Part shown: positions 30,901 to 42,541 of the stretch, piece after piece | How positions within the stretch are numbered: the stretch's first letter is position 1 | How the letters are laid out: each line of letters begins with the position of its first letter | Source: Smittia aterrima | Lineage: Eukaryota; Arthropoda; Insecta; Diptera; Chironomidae | DNA: 64,000 nt | Direction of reading: 5' to 3' | NCBI GenBank assembly: GCA_033063855.1 | Contig: CP093830.1 | Location: forward strand, 22,754,854 to 22,818,853 | Notes under the pieces: generated by a model | The model's database searches: none | What the model saw: the letters and a program-made list of their open reading frames with translations, nothing else | Told to the model about the DNA's origin: nothing | Made by a program: the position numbers and the translations under genes

Positions 30901-33900
30901 TTTTCCTTCTCATTGTGAAATGTTGAAGTCACTGTCGTTTCCCATTAAGGCGCTCTCTTAAATTGTGCCCAATTCCAATTCATAAAAGTCAACAAGCTTT
31001 TGGCAGCGGTCGGATTGACGGAATCAAGTGTGGGTGGCTTCTCCATTGTGGTCGTGGTAACGAAACTGAAAGGCTACAATCGCCTCCGCAAATTTCAAGC
31101 GCTAAAAAAATGATTACCAACTCCAAAATGAAGCAGCATCTGTGTTTGAGAGCAATTAAGACGGACATGGAAGTGTGTCGTCGTTCAACTCGCTCCAAAG
31201 CGTAATCGTAAAATCAATTAACTCATAAATAGTTTTCTTGTTATGAACACATCTGTATTTACATTATTTCTCTCGCGGATGGCGCCAACTTACAATTGAG
31301 CCGATGCAAACGAGGAAAATCTTTAGCAACTTTCGGGCTGCTGAGGCGTAAATGTGATGAAACAAAAAAAAACTTGTTGCATTGAACATTAAGAGCGTTC
31401 AATCCTCAAATGCGCATTGAACGAAAAGAAAAAAAATGGAAAACAGTCGCCGACAAAGCGAAACAGGAAATTGTGATTTTTGTGTAGTTCCACCACGCGC
31501 TTTTCCATTCGGAGCTTCTTCTGTTGAATGTAATTAGATTTCCATGTCGCGCACATATCATGAATCAATTTAGAAACTCATAATATTGCCCTCGCCTTGT
31601 TTCCAATCGAAAATGGAAAATCAACATTGATCGAGCATAAAACATCATCGAGATGCCATTATGCGTAAGAGAGGCCATTACCATAAAATAGAAAAGAGTT
31701 CTAGTTTCGACTTCCGGCGCGCTGCTGGTCGTCGCAACTCGTTTACACATGAGCAGCATTCTCAATTCGAATGTAAAATTTTAATGGAAAAGCGCTGCTG
31801 CTGAGAGAAATGTTTCGAGCATAACTATTCGATTGAGTCATCAGCTCTTTCAATGAAGGTTCATGCGCACCAAACAATGAATTTTTTTTGTGCTCATCCC
31901 CGGAAGGCAATGGAAAGCACAATGAAAGTAACTTAATTTGCATTTTCTGTTACAACATGAATTGGCTCTTGACTGATGAGAGACGAGAAGCATAATGGAG
32001 TGCTCACAAAAGTTGAAGCTTCGCGGCATTCATGAAACCACAATCATCAAAAGGAAATTATAGAGGTTCAGAGTGAAAATTAGCGAAACTAAACCGACAT
32101 TTTCCTACGAAGAAAATTCGTTTGATCATCGCTGGAAATTAACCAAACGCAAATGTTATCAAACGCAAATCGCGGTTTCAATTGAAAAAACTTCCAAGCT
32201 CCAACTGCGCAGACTTTTTGTTTGTTTCTCTTTCAACATTTGCGAGGCGTTCAACAGACTATTTGGGAATAAATTTTACAAAGTCGTCTCTTGATGATGC
32301 AAAAAAAAAACGCGAAATAAAGAAAGGAATGAGTAATGAACTTAATAACAGCAAAGATTTAAGAAAATACCGAAAAAAAGAGAATTCAAGAGTCGTTGAC
32401 ACGGAGCCGAAACAAGCGTTGGAAATGTAATTGAAAATTAGCATTAAATTAAGCTGCATAAGGTTAGGTCTGCGATTTCACCACAACGCAAACAATTAGC
32501 TTACATTGCAATTAAAAATGAGTTTGTCGAGGTTTGTTTCGGATTTTCGTCAACTCACGACTTCAATTTAAGCTTCCAGTCTTGTAGAATGTTGCGCATT
32601 TAAAAAAAAAATAATACGGACATGAGGCAATGAATCATGAGCGACGACGAAACACTTAACTACATCGCAGATCTCTCCGCCATCTTCAATTTTGACTGCC
32701 CGCGATCGTTTCCCATCAGGAAAAATCACTTTACATTTATGTTTAAATCATAAATTTGTTTCGCATAATTTTCGCGTATTTCCATCTTTTTTCATATTTT
32801 CCGGCTCTGACTCTCATTCGAAGATATTCTAAAATAAACATTTCATTTTTCAAGCATCGCGAGCAGGAGATTCAAATTAAATTAATATTTTTTCGCTCTT
32901 TCGAGTGAAAAATTGCTGCTGGTTCAAGTATATGCAGAGGGGAAGGGAAAATAGAACAGATATTTCCGCCATTTCTTTTCATGAACGCTTCAAACATTCG
33001 TCTTCGTTGCCTCGACATTTCATTTTTTGTTTAAAGATAAAACTTTTTCAGCCGATCGACAGCGAAAGTTTGCATAAACTGAAATATTTCGTCAATAAAG
33101 TTTGAATAAACACTTGTTGGCAAACCTGTTCAGCAAATACAAAAGAAATTAAATGACAGTGGCTTAAACATTCCAACATTCAAAGTTGAATTGACTCGAA
33201 GGGAAGATTTTGATTTGCATCACAATAACTTTTTATGAAAATAAAGTTGGTGAGGTCTTCTATTCATCGAAAGTTCTTTAAACGGCCGTAAACACGTTCT
33301 TATTTCTCTTTATGCTCTTCAACTACTTTGTTCTGGTTAATGTAATCCACATTCCATTCAACTATTTATCTCCCTTTTCCACTTTTCATGTTGCATTGCT
33401 TACAATGTAAGAACGAAATTTTAAAAGAATGAAAGTCAATTTGACAGAGAGCCTTGATTACTCCTTTTACGAGATGCACAGCATGTGACCAATACAAAGA
33501 ATTGCGGAAAATAAAATCTTTTTGAATCGAATAAGTTTTGAAGTAAACATTCGCGATAGCTTTTCTCTCATTCACGTTCATGACAGACACGAGCGATTCT
33601 CGCCGAGCGTCGACTGATTAAACAAACCATCTTTTTATTTTTATATCTCGTACCTGTTTTTATTTACTTTTTGATTAATATTTTTCCCTTCCCCAAAAAT
33701 AACGACTCAAGTGTTATTTACATAAAATGAAAGAGCTGCCGAGTTTATTCTTTGGGACCTGCCTGACACCTCAAGGTGAGCATTAGTGATTTTTCTTTTC
33801 GTCTCTCGCTTTTCACTGTAAATCGGGAAATGATCAATTTTATGATGCTTGCTATTGCATGCACACTTTGTGCAAATTCGTATTTTTAGACGATCATCCG

Positions 33901-36900
33901 ACAGGGAGTTGTCGTTCGAGTGAAGAGAGATGCTCATACATTGTTGTAAATTAAGCCATTTAACCGTGAATATAAAGTTCGTCGAGATTTGGCTCAAACA
34001 CGACACAAACTTACAAGAACGAGCAACGACTTGGAGGCTGACTATTCTTCCGCGCTGTTGCCATTTTCGTGCGAAGCATGTGACATGAACTGCTTTGAGT
34101 TGTTCATGTTTATGAAAAAGTCACACACCGAGAGATCATTCGACATTAAGCCGAAGGAAATTCTTCTCCTTTGTTTTTATAATGAAATCGTAAATTGTTT
34201 CGAGAATAGGGAAAGAAAATGAATTCAAATTTCATTCACCGGAACGACCGCATTATATTTCCACACTCTAACAAAATTCTTCGCTTTTAACGACGCTTTC
34301 TGTTTAGATTTTTGACTGCAAAGTTTCTCGCTAACCAGGCAATGAAAAATGACTTTGTATGAGGAATTCACATCGACGAAAAGTAATTTGGATCTTGAGT
34401 GGTTTTCCTCTTCAAAGAAGACGTTGCAATGAATTTTCTTCGAAAACAAATGAATTTTCCCAGTTGAATGTTCTTAATGAACGATCCGCCTGTCGCGCTG
34501 TCTCGCACGTTTCATCTGTTTTTTTTTTTCAAAATAAACTACTTCTGCTCGCGTAGTTTGTCTGCTCATTTCTGATAAAACCTGGCTGAACGACAAATTA
34601 ATTAATTGAATTATGTTTCCTTATATCTCTCTTTGTATCTTCGTCTCTAATTTTCCACAACAATCTTCCTACATTCACTCATCCGATCCGTCGTGAGTTT
34701 TCTGTCTCCTCATCCATCGTAGCACACAAAATGCACACTTCTCTTCATTTAATTAAATTTACAAAGCTCCGTGGATTTTTAAAGTTAGTCGCTGTGATGC
34801 CGTTTTATCTTCAGCTCAACGACGACGACAACTTCTGCTCTATTTTACGCATAGTTTAGTTTATCATCAAAGGTGGACTTTTAAATTAGATTTAGAGAGT
34901 AGCGCATCTGATGCCAACCAGCATTAGTTCGGCTGTAATTTTCGCCGTCCCAGATAGTGAGTTTCCTCGTCTGCGCGTCGAGTAATACCCTATCGTGGCG
35001 TTTTAATCAAACATAAGAGAGATTGATGCCTCTTTTCACTTTCATCTTCCGCGCAAATTGCATTTTCATTACTTTTAATTTCGAATCAAACGAGCGAAGA
35101 CGTTGGATTTTACTTTTGTTTTTCGTTCTTTCACTTTGTACGATGTTTACTTTTCAATTGCAATTACACGCTTAAAGTACTTCGAAAACGAAAAAACAAA
35201 GGCAGAAGCATTATGTAGTAGTTAGTTAGCATATTTGAGCATTATGAAACTTTTTTAAACGACGCAGCAGGAAAAAAATCGAAAATTTCCTTATAAAGAG
35301 TTTGTTAAAAGTTCGCATGCGCCACTTCTAATGGGCAGGACATTTCAATGATCTCGAAAAGGAAATCAAACGATTTTAATTCTGACTGAACGACGAGCGT
35401 CTCAGAATATCTCAGAAATGAACAATTTTTCAATTAAATTTTTTATAAAAGCGTCTCATTTATGTCGATGTTTGTGTTTATTTGCCTTTTATGTTAATAA
35501 TAATTATAGTTAATTGAAATTCTTCGCTGCTCGAGCAGTCATCCCACAAGCTGACACAAAAGAAATGCACTCAACTTAGAGCAGTCAAGTCGAATCATTA
35601 ACTGGAATTAAGGAGCAATGAAATGCGTATCGAAATGTATCAATTGCTCTAACTAAGAGGGTCGAGAAGAAGATTCAACATGAAATATTTCGATGAATTA
35701 AACGAAGAAGCCATCATCAATAATCATTACGGACGTGACGACGAGCTGCTGCTCCTGCACAGCTTTGGTCTGAACAAATCTCACCGCGAAACCTTTTTTA
35801 AATATTTATTTTAGTGAAAAGAGAAAATTGCGCAAAGCTAGTCTTAATTGATTTTTTTTTTGAAAAATCTTCTCAGATAATGAGCAAAGTTTACTTCGTT
35901 CATCAACAGATATCTTGCCCTATTGGCAAAATACATTTTCACAATCCTCGCAGCACGAGAGAAACATCTTGCGACCATATGGTTTTCAGTTCGTTTGTAA
36001 GTAAATTTTCTGTTTTATTGTTCGCATGATTTTCAAGACGTTCTTTTATTGTTTTTCTCGCTGTTTGAACATAAACATTTACATCTCGTTTTTATGATTT
36101 GCTCGATCTTTAGCGAAAGATCTCATAATCAATTGCTGAGAGTCGACGAGGAATTGTAATTAAAAGCCGCAAAGAAGTCAAAAAAAAACAAGAAAGCCAA
36201 CATGACTGGAATTTAAATTCAAGAAATCCATGGGACAATGCGAGAGAGAGCCAACGAGAGAAACGAATGAGTCAGGGAATGAATGTTTCGTGTTTCATTA
36301 ATTTGTCGTTAATACGAAAGTTCTTTCAACTATTTAGGGTACTCACTTGACCGATTTTTAATCAACGCTTATCATTTCTATTGTTCATTTTGTGAAATTT
36401 GGCAAAGCTCGAGCAGTTTTATCACTTTGAATTTACATTTGCTTGTTCCCCTCCCCACAAACAAAGTCAACTTTATGTTTATTAATCTGATGCATGTAAC
36501 GGAGAGTCAAGAGCATGAGAGAGAGGAAATTCCATTGAAGACTTTGAGGTCGTTGTGTTGTTTAATTGAATCATTTCGATTTCTGTACGTCGATAAGAGG
36601 GAATTGCTTCTTAACTCAAATGAATTAAAAGCCGTCGCTTTATCTTTTTAAAGAAATAAATTAGGCAATAGTAAAGAGGAAAGGCACAAGAAAATCTAGA
36701 GTCTTCTAAAAATAAAGTTTCCTCGTCGGACATTGCAACACATACACACGCGATATGAACCTGTTGATGTGTTCTTTCTCGACTCTCTTTCTTCAGTGAT
36801 CGTTCTCTTATTTTTATTTTTAGAAAAAAATGGAAACAAAATGGAAAACGCTGGCTGCAGTTTTTCTTTACTCCCGTCGAGATTTTCCAACCTGCGGGAC

Positions 36901-37235
36901 ACTCGTCAGAAACTAATTAACGTCGCTCTCAAATCTTTTGACAATTTACAGACCCTCCGCTAGACAACGACACAACGAAAACACACAGCCTCCCTTTATT
37001 TATTTTCGGCTGAATTTTCACTCTCACGTACAATGATTCATACAAATTCGAATTCATTTGACTCACCTTCATCCAAAAGTCGCTCGAGATGGGTGAAAAC
37101 ATTCGGCAATGCAGCCAGTTGTTTACGATCTTTCAGCAACTGAGCCAAATAATCTGCGATAGATTGTGGCGATTGGATTTGCTGGTGATTGTGGTGATTG
37201 TCCGATTGGAGGATGTGATTTGTCATCATCATCAT
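3941..37235 (-). CDS. how: HOW / Quaking-type STAR KH RNA-binding protein
   Basis: RNA-binding regulator of splicing, stability and export of target mRNAs. In Drosophila it acts in muscle, tendon and glia. The coding exons on the minus strand are 37235-37067, 17218-17085, 8510-8394, 4707-4567, 4503-4404 and 4314-3941. Phases join without a break and give 344 residues. After a short N-terminus beginning with four Met, the QUA1 dimerisation segment (about residues 23-75, with SIADYLAQLLKDRKQLAALP) crosses exons 1-2. The KH domain spans exons 2-4 with the GPRG loop in exon 3 and NRGKPNWEHL in exon 4. QUA2 is in exon 5 (AEGEDELKKRQLMELAI). The C-terminal exon carries the HOW-type tail (APLILSPRMSVPTTAA, NYAALAAGNPLLQDYADH) and ends GGLFAR. 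That end looks like a short isoform without the basic nuclear-localisation tail. Upstream of the ATG the frame closes without another Met. Identification is firm. The transcript ends and isoform set are not seen. Confidence 0.95.
3955..3960 (-). other. how: Possible alternative 5' splice site in the last how exon
   Basis: The minus strand reads CACACTG followed by GTGGGT just after the conserved ADH of the C-terminal tail. Using this as a donor would end the exon at 3961 in phase 1 and replace the GGLFAR ending with another tail. Drosophila HOW makes long and short forms that differ at exactly this part of the protein, so a donor here would fit. No matching downstream exon was recognised in the window, so this is a suggestion. 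Confidence 0.3.
4708..8393 (-). other. how intron 3 (3.7 kb), no nested gene seen
   Basis: It lies between the KH-domain exons 3 and 4. The donor is GTGAGT just below 8394 and the acceptor AG just above 4707. Reading frames inside (such as 5998-6273 on the minus strand) have no recognisable domains and low-complexity translations. Exact POU octamers lie at 5052-5059 and 7669-7676. Confidence 0.7.
8511..17084 (-). other. how intron 2 (8.6 kb), no nested gene seen
   Basis: It separates the exon ending in EHPD from the exon beginning FNFVGRILGPRG. It is AT-rich unique-looking DNA without recognisable coding exons, tRNA or transposon sequence. The longest reading frame (9644-10015, plus, 123 codons) has no domain and an unremarkable composition. 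Exact POU octamers lie at 8773-8780, 9144-9151, 11255-11262 and 16592-16599. Confidence 0.7.
17219..37066 (-). other. how intron 1 (19.8 kb), no nested gene seen
   Basis: It lies between the first coding exon and the exon finishing QUA1. The donor is GTGAGT at 37061-37066 and the acceptor CAG at 17219-17221. Despite the length, no reading frame above about 125 codons and no recognisable protein, tRNA, transposon or satellite was found on either strand. In Drosophila how is expressed in specific tissues, so large first introns could hold enhancers. Exact POU octamers lie at 23033, 25008, 29131, 29325, 31936 and 33213 (start positions). Confidence 0.7.
29131..29349. repeat. Two 25-bp near-identical direct repeats 194 bp apart
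   Basis: Copies are at 29131-29155 and 29325-29349. Both read ATGCAAATGT, then TCCACAGC or CCCACAGC, then an A run, with one mismatch in 25. Flanking bases differ, so this is not one end of a longer visible duplication. Each copy begins with a perfect POU octamer ATGCAAAT. The repeat lies in how intron 1. Confidence 0.75.
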
Positions 37236-37619
37236 TTTAACTGATTTTATTTGCTTCTGCTTTTTATTTTACTCAAAAGAACTTTGTTCACTTTTCTTAT
37301 TCACACGAAATTCGAGATTAGCTTTCAACAAGAGATTCGAGAATTGTTTGCTTTATATTTGAGTTTTTATTTTCTTGGAGAAAATTTCCACACTTCACTT
37401 AGATTCGAAATGTAAAGGAATTTGAGTGTTTCGCGTGATATTCACTGATCGACTGAGTTCGAGATGAAGTTGTGCAAACGATTGATACCAAAAACTGTGA
37501 ATTAGAGAACTTTGCAGCTTAATTTCACTAAATTTTAGTAGAGAATTGTTAATTACGAACTGATCACTTTGAACGAACAGCGCTTTATGCGAAGAGCGAT
37601 GAAAAAATCTCTCGAAGTC

Positions 37620-37650
37620 ACCCACACGATCTCTTTTGACCCACACGATC
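37620..37650. repeat. 12-bp direct repeat upstream of how
   Basis: ACCCACACGATC occurs at 37620-37631 and again at 37639-37650, spaced 19 bp start to start and about 390 bp upstream of the how start codon. It could be a paired factor-binding site in the how promoter region or chance. No function is known from the sequence. Confidence 0.5.
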
Positions 37651-39570
37651 ACAGAAATGCCGAAGTTTACGACGAAGTCAAGCTTTGTCGTTTATTTTTT
37701 GATTCCGAGTTTGAAAACTTTCGAAAGCTTAAGATTTTTTCATGAATTAACATTTTCGCTCAAATTAAGTCAAAACAAGCAAATATTTTTGCTCGCATTT
37801 GCTCAAAAAGCAAGTCGAAAAAGATTATTCAAACCAAAAATGAAAACGCTTTTAAAAACAAATGATCATGCTGCTGAGAAATATTTGACGACGCCCAATT
37901 GGATCCACAAAAAGATTTCTTTTTTCTTCTCATTGCCATTTGGCATGAGCCTTACGCAAAACAAATCAATTATATTGTCTGTGAAAGCCCACAGTCCACC
38001 TACATTGCCTTCACCGCCCACGCGAATCTCAATTCTTAAACTTTACCGAGCTGCTACTTTGTAAATGATAACGAAGCTTACTGGGAATCATTCTAATTTC
38101 TATACAATTAGTAATTGAACCTGTGAAATGATTTTACTGACTTAAGTCGTAAATTTTGTGTAAAATCTGGAATCCAGTTGACACCTGTAAAAAGCAATGA
38201 TTACTAAGCCCAAAACTCACTTCATAGAAAAGATTCGCCCACGACATCCGCTCAATGGAATTTTGATTGATTTTTTTTTGGTTAGCATTCTGTGAGTCGT
38301 CACATCTCAGCAAAGCCCACGAAGTAAAGTGAATATGAATTTCCAAAGAAATTCGCTCCACAAATTATTTAAACGACTCACGACGCATGATGGTGATGAA
38401 AATATATTTCACCTTAAAGTAAAAGTGCCGTGAGGAAAACCATAAAATGCTCTCAAGAGACGACGGAAGCGCCTGAATTTATGGAGACAATTTTTCATTT
38501 TACGATGGAAATTCATCAACAAATCAACATGATTAACGATCAACCCGACGATTTTTGAATTCCACTGCATTGCGCGGGTTAATCTTCGAAGCATCGTCGC
38601 AATCTCATGTTTCATAGAAAAACTTTCATTTGGATTTGATTCGATGCGTGGGCCAGTCAACATGTGTAAGATTATTTTCTTATAAACACTAAACAGATGA
38701 TCGCAAATTACTTTTTCCTATCGAATTTCATCGTGAGAAATCGATTTAATCTTTCGCTCAAGTCTTTTCATCTCACAATATGGGAATTTCCATTGCTTTT
38801 GAGGTAGAACGCACCTTAAAACATCCGGTCATCTATCAGTTGTTAAGAAATTTTCCGTTGAATGTTTCAGATGTTTCAACTTCGAAGCAAACCTTGACGA
38901 TATGTTTGTGACAAATAATAACAGTACGCCCACGCCTGTTTTTTGTGCAACAACCGAACTACATGATCACAGACCACATGTCAAAGCGTTCGCAAATGGA
39001 AGCTAATTAAGCCTTATGACTTCATCTTGCGATGTTCTGTCTTCATTGAGTATTTTCTTGTATGATTTACAAATGCAAAAAAATTTGATCGTGCAAATAC
39101 GATTGTCTCTCACCTATCCGAATTCAGTAACGTGAGATAAAAACTTTGGCTCTCTCTCCGCAGTATGTTATCATAAAACAAGAAACATTATTTGTTCGAG
39201 GTAAACCGCGAGAGAAAATTTTGTTGGCTTAAGCATTTCACATCGAGATGGGCCCGAGAATAAAGAAAATAAAAATCAATCTACACCATCACGGCGCGTT
39301 TCGCAACGAAATGTTTTTCTATCCCACGCGATTTCCCTAAATTTGGACACATTCATTGATGTGTTACTTTGCACATTTCATGAGTTCAATGAACAATATT
39401 CGTTGAGAAAGAAAGGATAACTAAAGGACTGATCACGACCTTCTTCCGTGACTTCTACTCTAATTCAACAATGTAGGCGGAGTGAGTGATCCGAATTAGG
39501 AAGTTCGCAAGAAATTCCAAAAGCAATAACATAAATGTTTATCTTTGTATTGATTAGTTGCGGCCTTTTC

Positions 39571-39757
39571 TCAAGAAAAAAAATCATCTTCGGACCAAGA
39601 CATGATGATTTCATCAGAAACTTTGTTTTGCAGCAGCGAAATCGAATAAGGCTTGAATGGCGTGAACATATATGGTTGCGATAATGTGGGCGCTCGTTGG
39701 GCAGATTGTTGTTTATTGTCATTTGGTCGCTTAGCGGAGTTTTGCTTCGAGTCCACT
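39571..39757 (-). CDS. Possible terminal exon of an unrecognised small gene
   Basis: On the minus strand a good acceptor (TTATCTCAG) at 39758-39766 is followed by an open frame of about 61 codons to a TGA. The inferred peptide has a Gln/Ser/Pro-rich start (SKQNSAKRP, SAQRAPTLSQPY) and ends IIMSWSEDDFFS. The composition is more protein-like than the surrounding shadow frames. No upstream exon with a matching donor was found in the next 400 bp, and no family is recognised. It may be a short linear-motif protein or a chance frame. Confidence 0.2.
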
Positions 39758-40237
39758 CTGAGATAACACAATTTAACAATCCAAACTGCTGAATTTATTG
39801 ACGCAACTTCCTTTAGACAGTTTTGAGAAAAGAAAAATTATCTTAAATAGCTTTATTAGCGAACTTCTTCAGTTGTTATAGTCTTTCTCCTTGTTCATGT
39901 TTAGTTAGTATGAAGGCTTCCGCTCTAATAAGAAATCAAAGTTAATTTAGGACAAACTGCTTGAGGTTGATTATTTTCAAAAAAATTCGCCACTTGCTGA
40001 AGTAGGTGTTGAGTGATATTATCAGCTCAATAGAAGTTTTTTGACATTATATTCTTCGTTCTAGAGATCCAACCTGAAAACAAAAGGAAACGTCAAATAT
40101 TGATGGGTTTAAAGAAACGATAAAAATAAATAACGTATTTTTTCAAAAATGGTAAACTTGGGTTAAGTTTAACTTGGGTAGAGTGTGGTTGAAAATTAAT
40201 GTAAACAAACAAATCAAAATAACAAAAAATTATTGAA

Positions 40238-42282
40238 ATGGTTGGTTGCTCGGTCTTTAATTGTAAAAATCGATTTGCTCGCGGAAAGCTTCATTTTTTC
40301 CGCTTCCCGAAAGATGGAGAAAGGCAAGAAAATTGGATTAAGTTTACAAGGAAAAGTAATTTTAAGCCGAAGCTCGGATCAACAATTTGCGAAATCCACT
40401 TTACGAAAGAATGTTTTGTGCAAAAGAAGAATAAGTTGTTCTTATCTAAAGACGCTGTGCCACAACTTTACTTCAAGAAAACGGATATCGGATTGGAGAA
40501 AGTCACAGTTCCATTCGACACAAAATTGAAGCAATATTTTGGATCAGAAAGTTTCGACCTTCTTCCTAGTCTTCTGTCAGCCGAGGATGTAGAAGCAATT
40601 GGTATCAAGCGTCAGCAAAGAATCGAAGAGCTCAAGAATATGTGCTGCTTATGCTTTGACATCGAAACAACAAACAGCCAATGCGTCTCAATTTCTATGT
40701 TTGACGCTTTTCATATAAATCTTGAGCAATTTGACGTGAAATTAATTCCCGATGAGTTTTGTGGAAATCTCGTCTGTGAACAGTGTTTTCAATTTATCGT
40801 TGAAATCGATTTGTTTAAGAAAAAATGTCGTGAAGCTCAGGAAGATATTTTAGCAGAGATTGTTGAGCTTGATGCAAAGATTCAGACGGTTGAGAATGCA
40901 AATTACAACGAAAAAACTTGGCATAAAGCAGCGATAGGTAGCGCAGCTATTGACGCAATAGAAGTTGTTGAAGAGCATATTATTGAAGAAGATGAACCAC
41001 AAACAAATAGTCAAGAAGAGTACATCGAAGAAGAAATTCATGATGAAGATATTGTTTACGAGCAATTGTCAGACGTTAAAATTGAAGAAATTGAATTAAC
41101 AGATGAGACCATGCAGGAAATAGAATTATCAGAGTTTCACGAAGCAGACTTCATTACCGTAGCACCATATGAACCGAAAACTTCCATGCTGGGAAAATCA
41201 GATGAGAATACAATTGGAATTGATGAGTACGCAGTTGAATCTACAGATGATATCATCAAGAATCCAGAGCGAAACCGTTTCTGCTTTAGAATTTATGAGT
41301 GTTTCTTCTGCAAAATGGTAAGAACAATTAAATAAAATCCTTACAGTTGAAATAAACTATTTGTTCTCTTGTAGAAATTCGCTGGAAGAAAAACATACAT
41401 CGCTCATAAATGTCCAAGTAAGTACCTTCAAACTCTGACTAAAAAAATGAAATTTAGATGGACACACGTTTAATCGAATTTGGTATTTCAGTAACAGAAG
41501 TTAAGTGTGAACATTGCGACAGAAAATTTAGCAAAATTCATGCCTACAATAGTCACATGTCCAGCGTTCATGGGACGATGCCAATTTCAAAACATTACTG
41601 TCCACTCTGCAAAACCCTTTTGATGACAACATTAAACAAATTCAAACAACATCGACGACAGTGTAACAAGGAAACTAGAAATCAGCCAATTGAGTGTGAG
41701 GTCTGTGGAAAGATGTGTAACAACCTTAAAGGGTACACAATACATAAACTCTTCCACGACACCAGAAACTTCACTACAAGCACAGGAGTGAAAATTGCAA
41801 GTGAAGGACTCAACAAGGAAATTCCGAAAATTTGTGAGATTTGCGGCAAAAACTTCAATTCCTCTGTGGGTTACCGAATGCACAAGAAAAACGTTCATCG
41901 TGTTGGCCAAGCTGAGGGAGCATTCTTTCAATGTGATGTTTGTGCTAAGATATGTCAAACAAAGCGTTCACTCTTTGATCACATGCGAAACACTCATCGC
42001 GTACAAGAGAGCCAGTGTAACGTTTGCAAGAAAGTTTTCCGAACGAAAATTCTACTGAAAAAGCATATGGTTTATCACGATGAAACGAAACGGATCTTTA
42101 AATGCCCGCTCTGTCCGGACAAGCCAGGATATTACACAAATGTTGCTCTCATGAGGCACAAACGGTCACATGTAGGAAATCGAGATTTCCATTGCGATGT
42201 AGAGGAATGCGGAGCATCATATACAACAAACCATCAACTCAAAATGCACAAGCAAAACAAACATGGAATCGAAAGGAAATAA
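40238..42282 (+). CDS. THAP-ZAD-C2H2 zinc-finger protein
   Basis: Putative nuclear DNA-binding regulator of 637 residues. Exons are 40238-41317, 41375-41417 and 41492-42282, with introns of 57 and 74 bp. Residues 1-80 form a THAP domain: MVGCSVFNC gives the first two Cys, STICEIHF the later Cys and His, and AVPQLYF the terminal signature. About residues 133-205 look like a ZAD: a CxxC in MCCLCF, then LIPDEFCGNLVCEQC with the second CxxC and a following helix. A long Glu/Asp/Ile-rich acidic stretch follows. About nine C2H2-like fingers begin across the exon 1/2 junction (YECFFCKM) and run to the C-terminus. THAP domains bind DNA and ZADs mediate dimerisation in insect zinc-finger proteins. The target genes are unknown. 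No transposase domain follows the THAP. Confidence 0.88.
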
Positions 42283-42326
42283 TCATACTTTTTCGCAACA
42301 TAAAGAATAACGATATTTTTTAACCA

Positions 42327-42332
42327 AATAAA
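42327..42332 (+). terminator. AATAAA polyadenylation signal of the THAP gene
   Basis: Canonical hexamer 45 nt after the stop codon, in the expected strand and place. The next gene starts about 210 bp downstream. Confidence 0.7.
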
Positions 42333-42541
42333 GTGAATCAATGTCACATTTCTGATTTACTCATCCCACAGTTGTTCATAACAAATTTTCAAGATAAGAG
42401 TACAAAATTTAATAAATTTCAGAACTTCTTAAAAAAGTGGAAAGCTTAGACTAGGAAATAAAGTTAAATTCCTTGAAATCTTTTGACATCCGCAACAAAT
42501 AAATAAATTTCAAGTTGTGTGACCTTGAACACAATAAAATA

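Larger units (their letters stand above)
37236..40237. other. Intergenic region between how and the THAP gene
   Basis: It should contain the how 5' UTR and promoter on the minus strand and the promoter of the plus-strand THAP gene. A 142-codon plus-strand frame (37636-38064) has no domain, is very rich in Lys, Ser and Phe, and looks like chance in AT-rich DNA. The only stretch with a protein-like appearance is 39571-39757 on the minus strand, listed separately. Confidence 0.5.

Noticed and set aside
37636..38064. 142-codon plus-strand frame upstream of how
   Set aside because: Lys/Phe/Ser-rich, no domain, overlaps the probable how promoter; likely chance.
40238..40480. THAP domain as a sign of a P-element-type transposase
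   Set aside because: The THAP is followed by ZAD and C2H2 fingers, not by a transposase core, and no terminal inverted repeats were seen.
42515..42541. Upstream extension of the amine oxidase frame
   Set aside because: It begins with TTG; the first ATG at 42542 directly precedes the FAD-binding motif.
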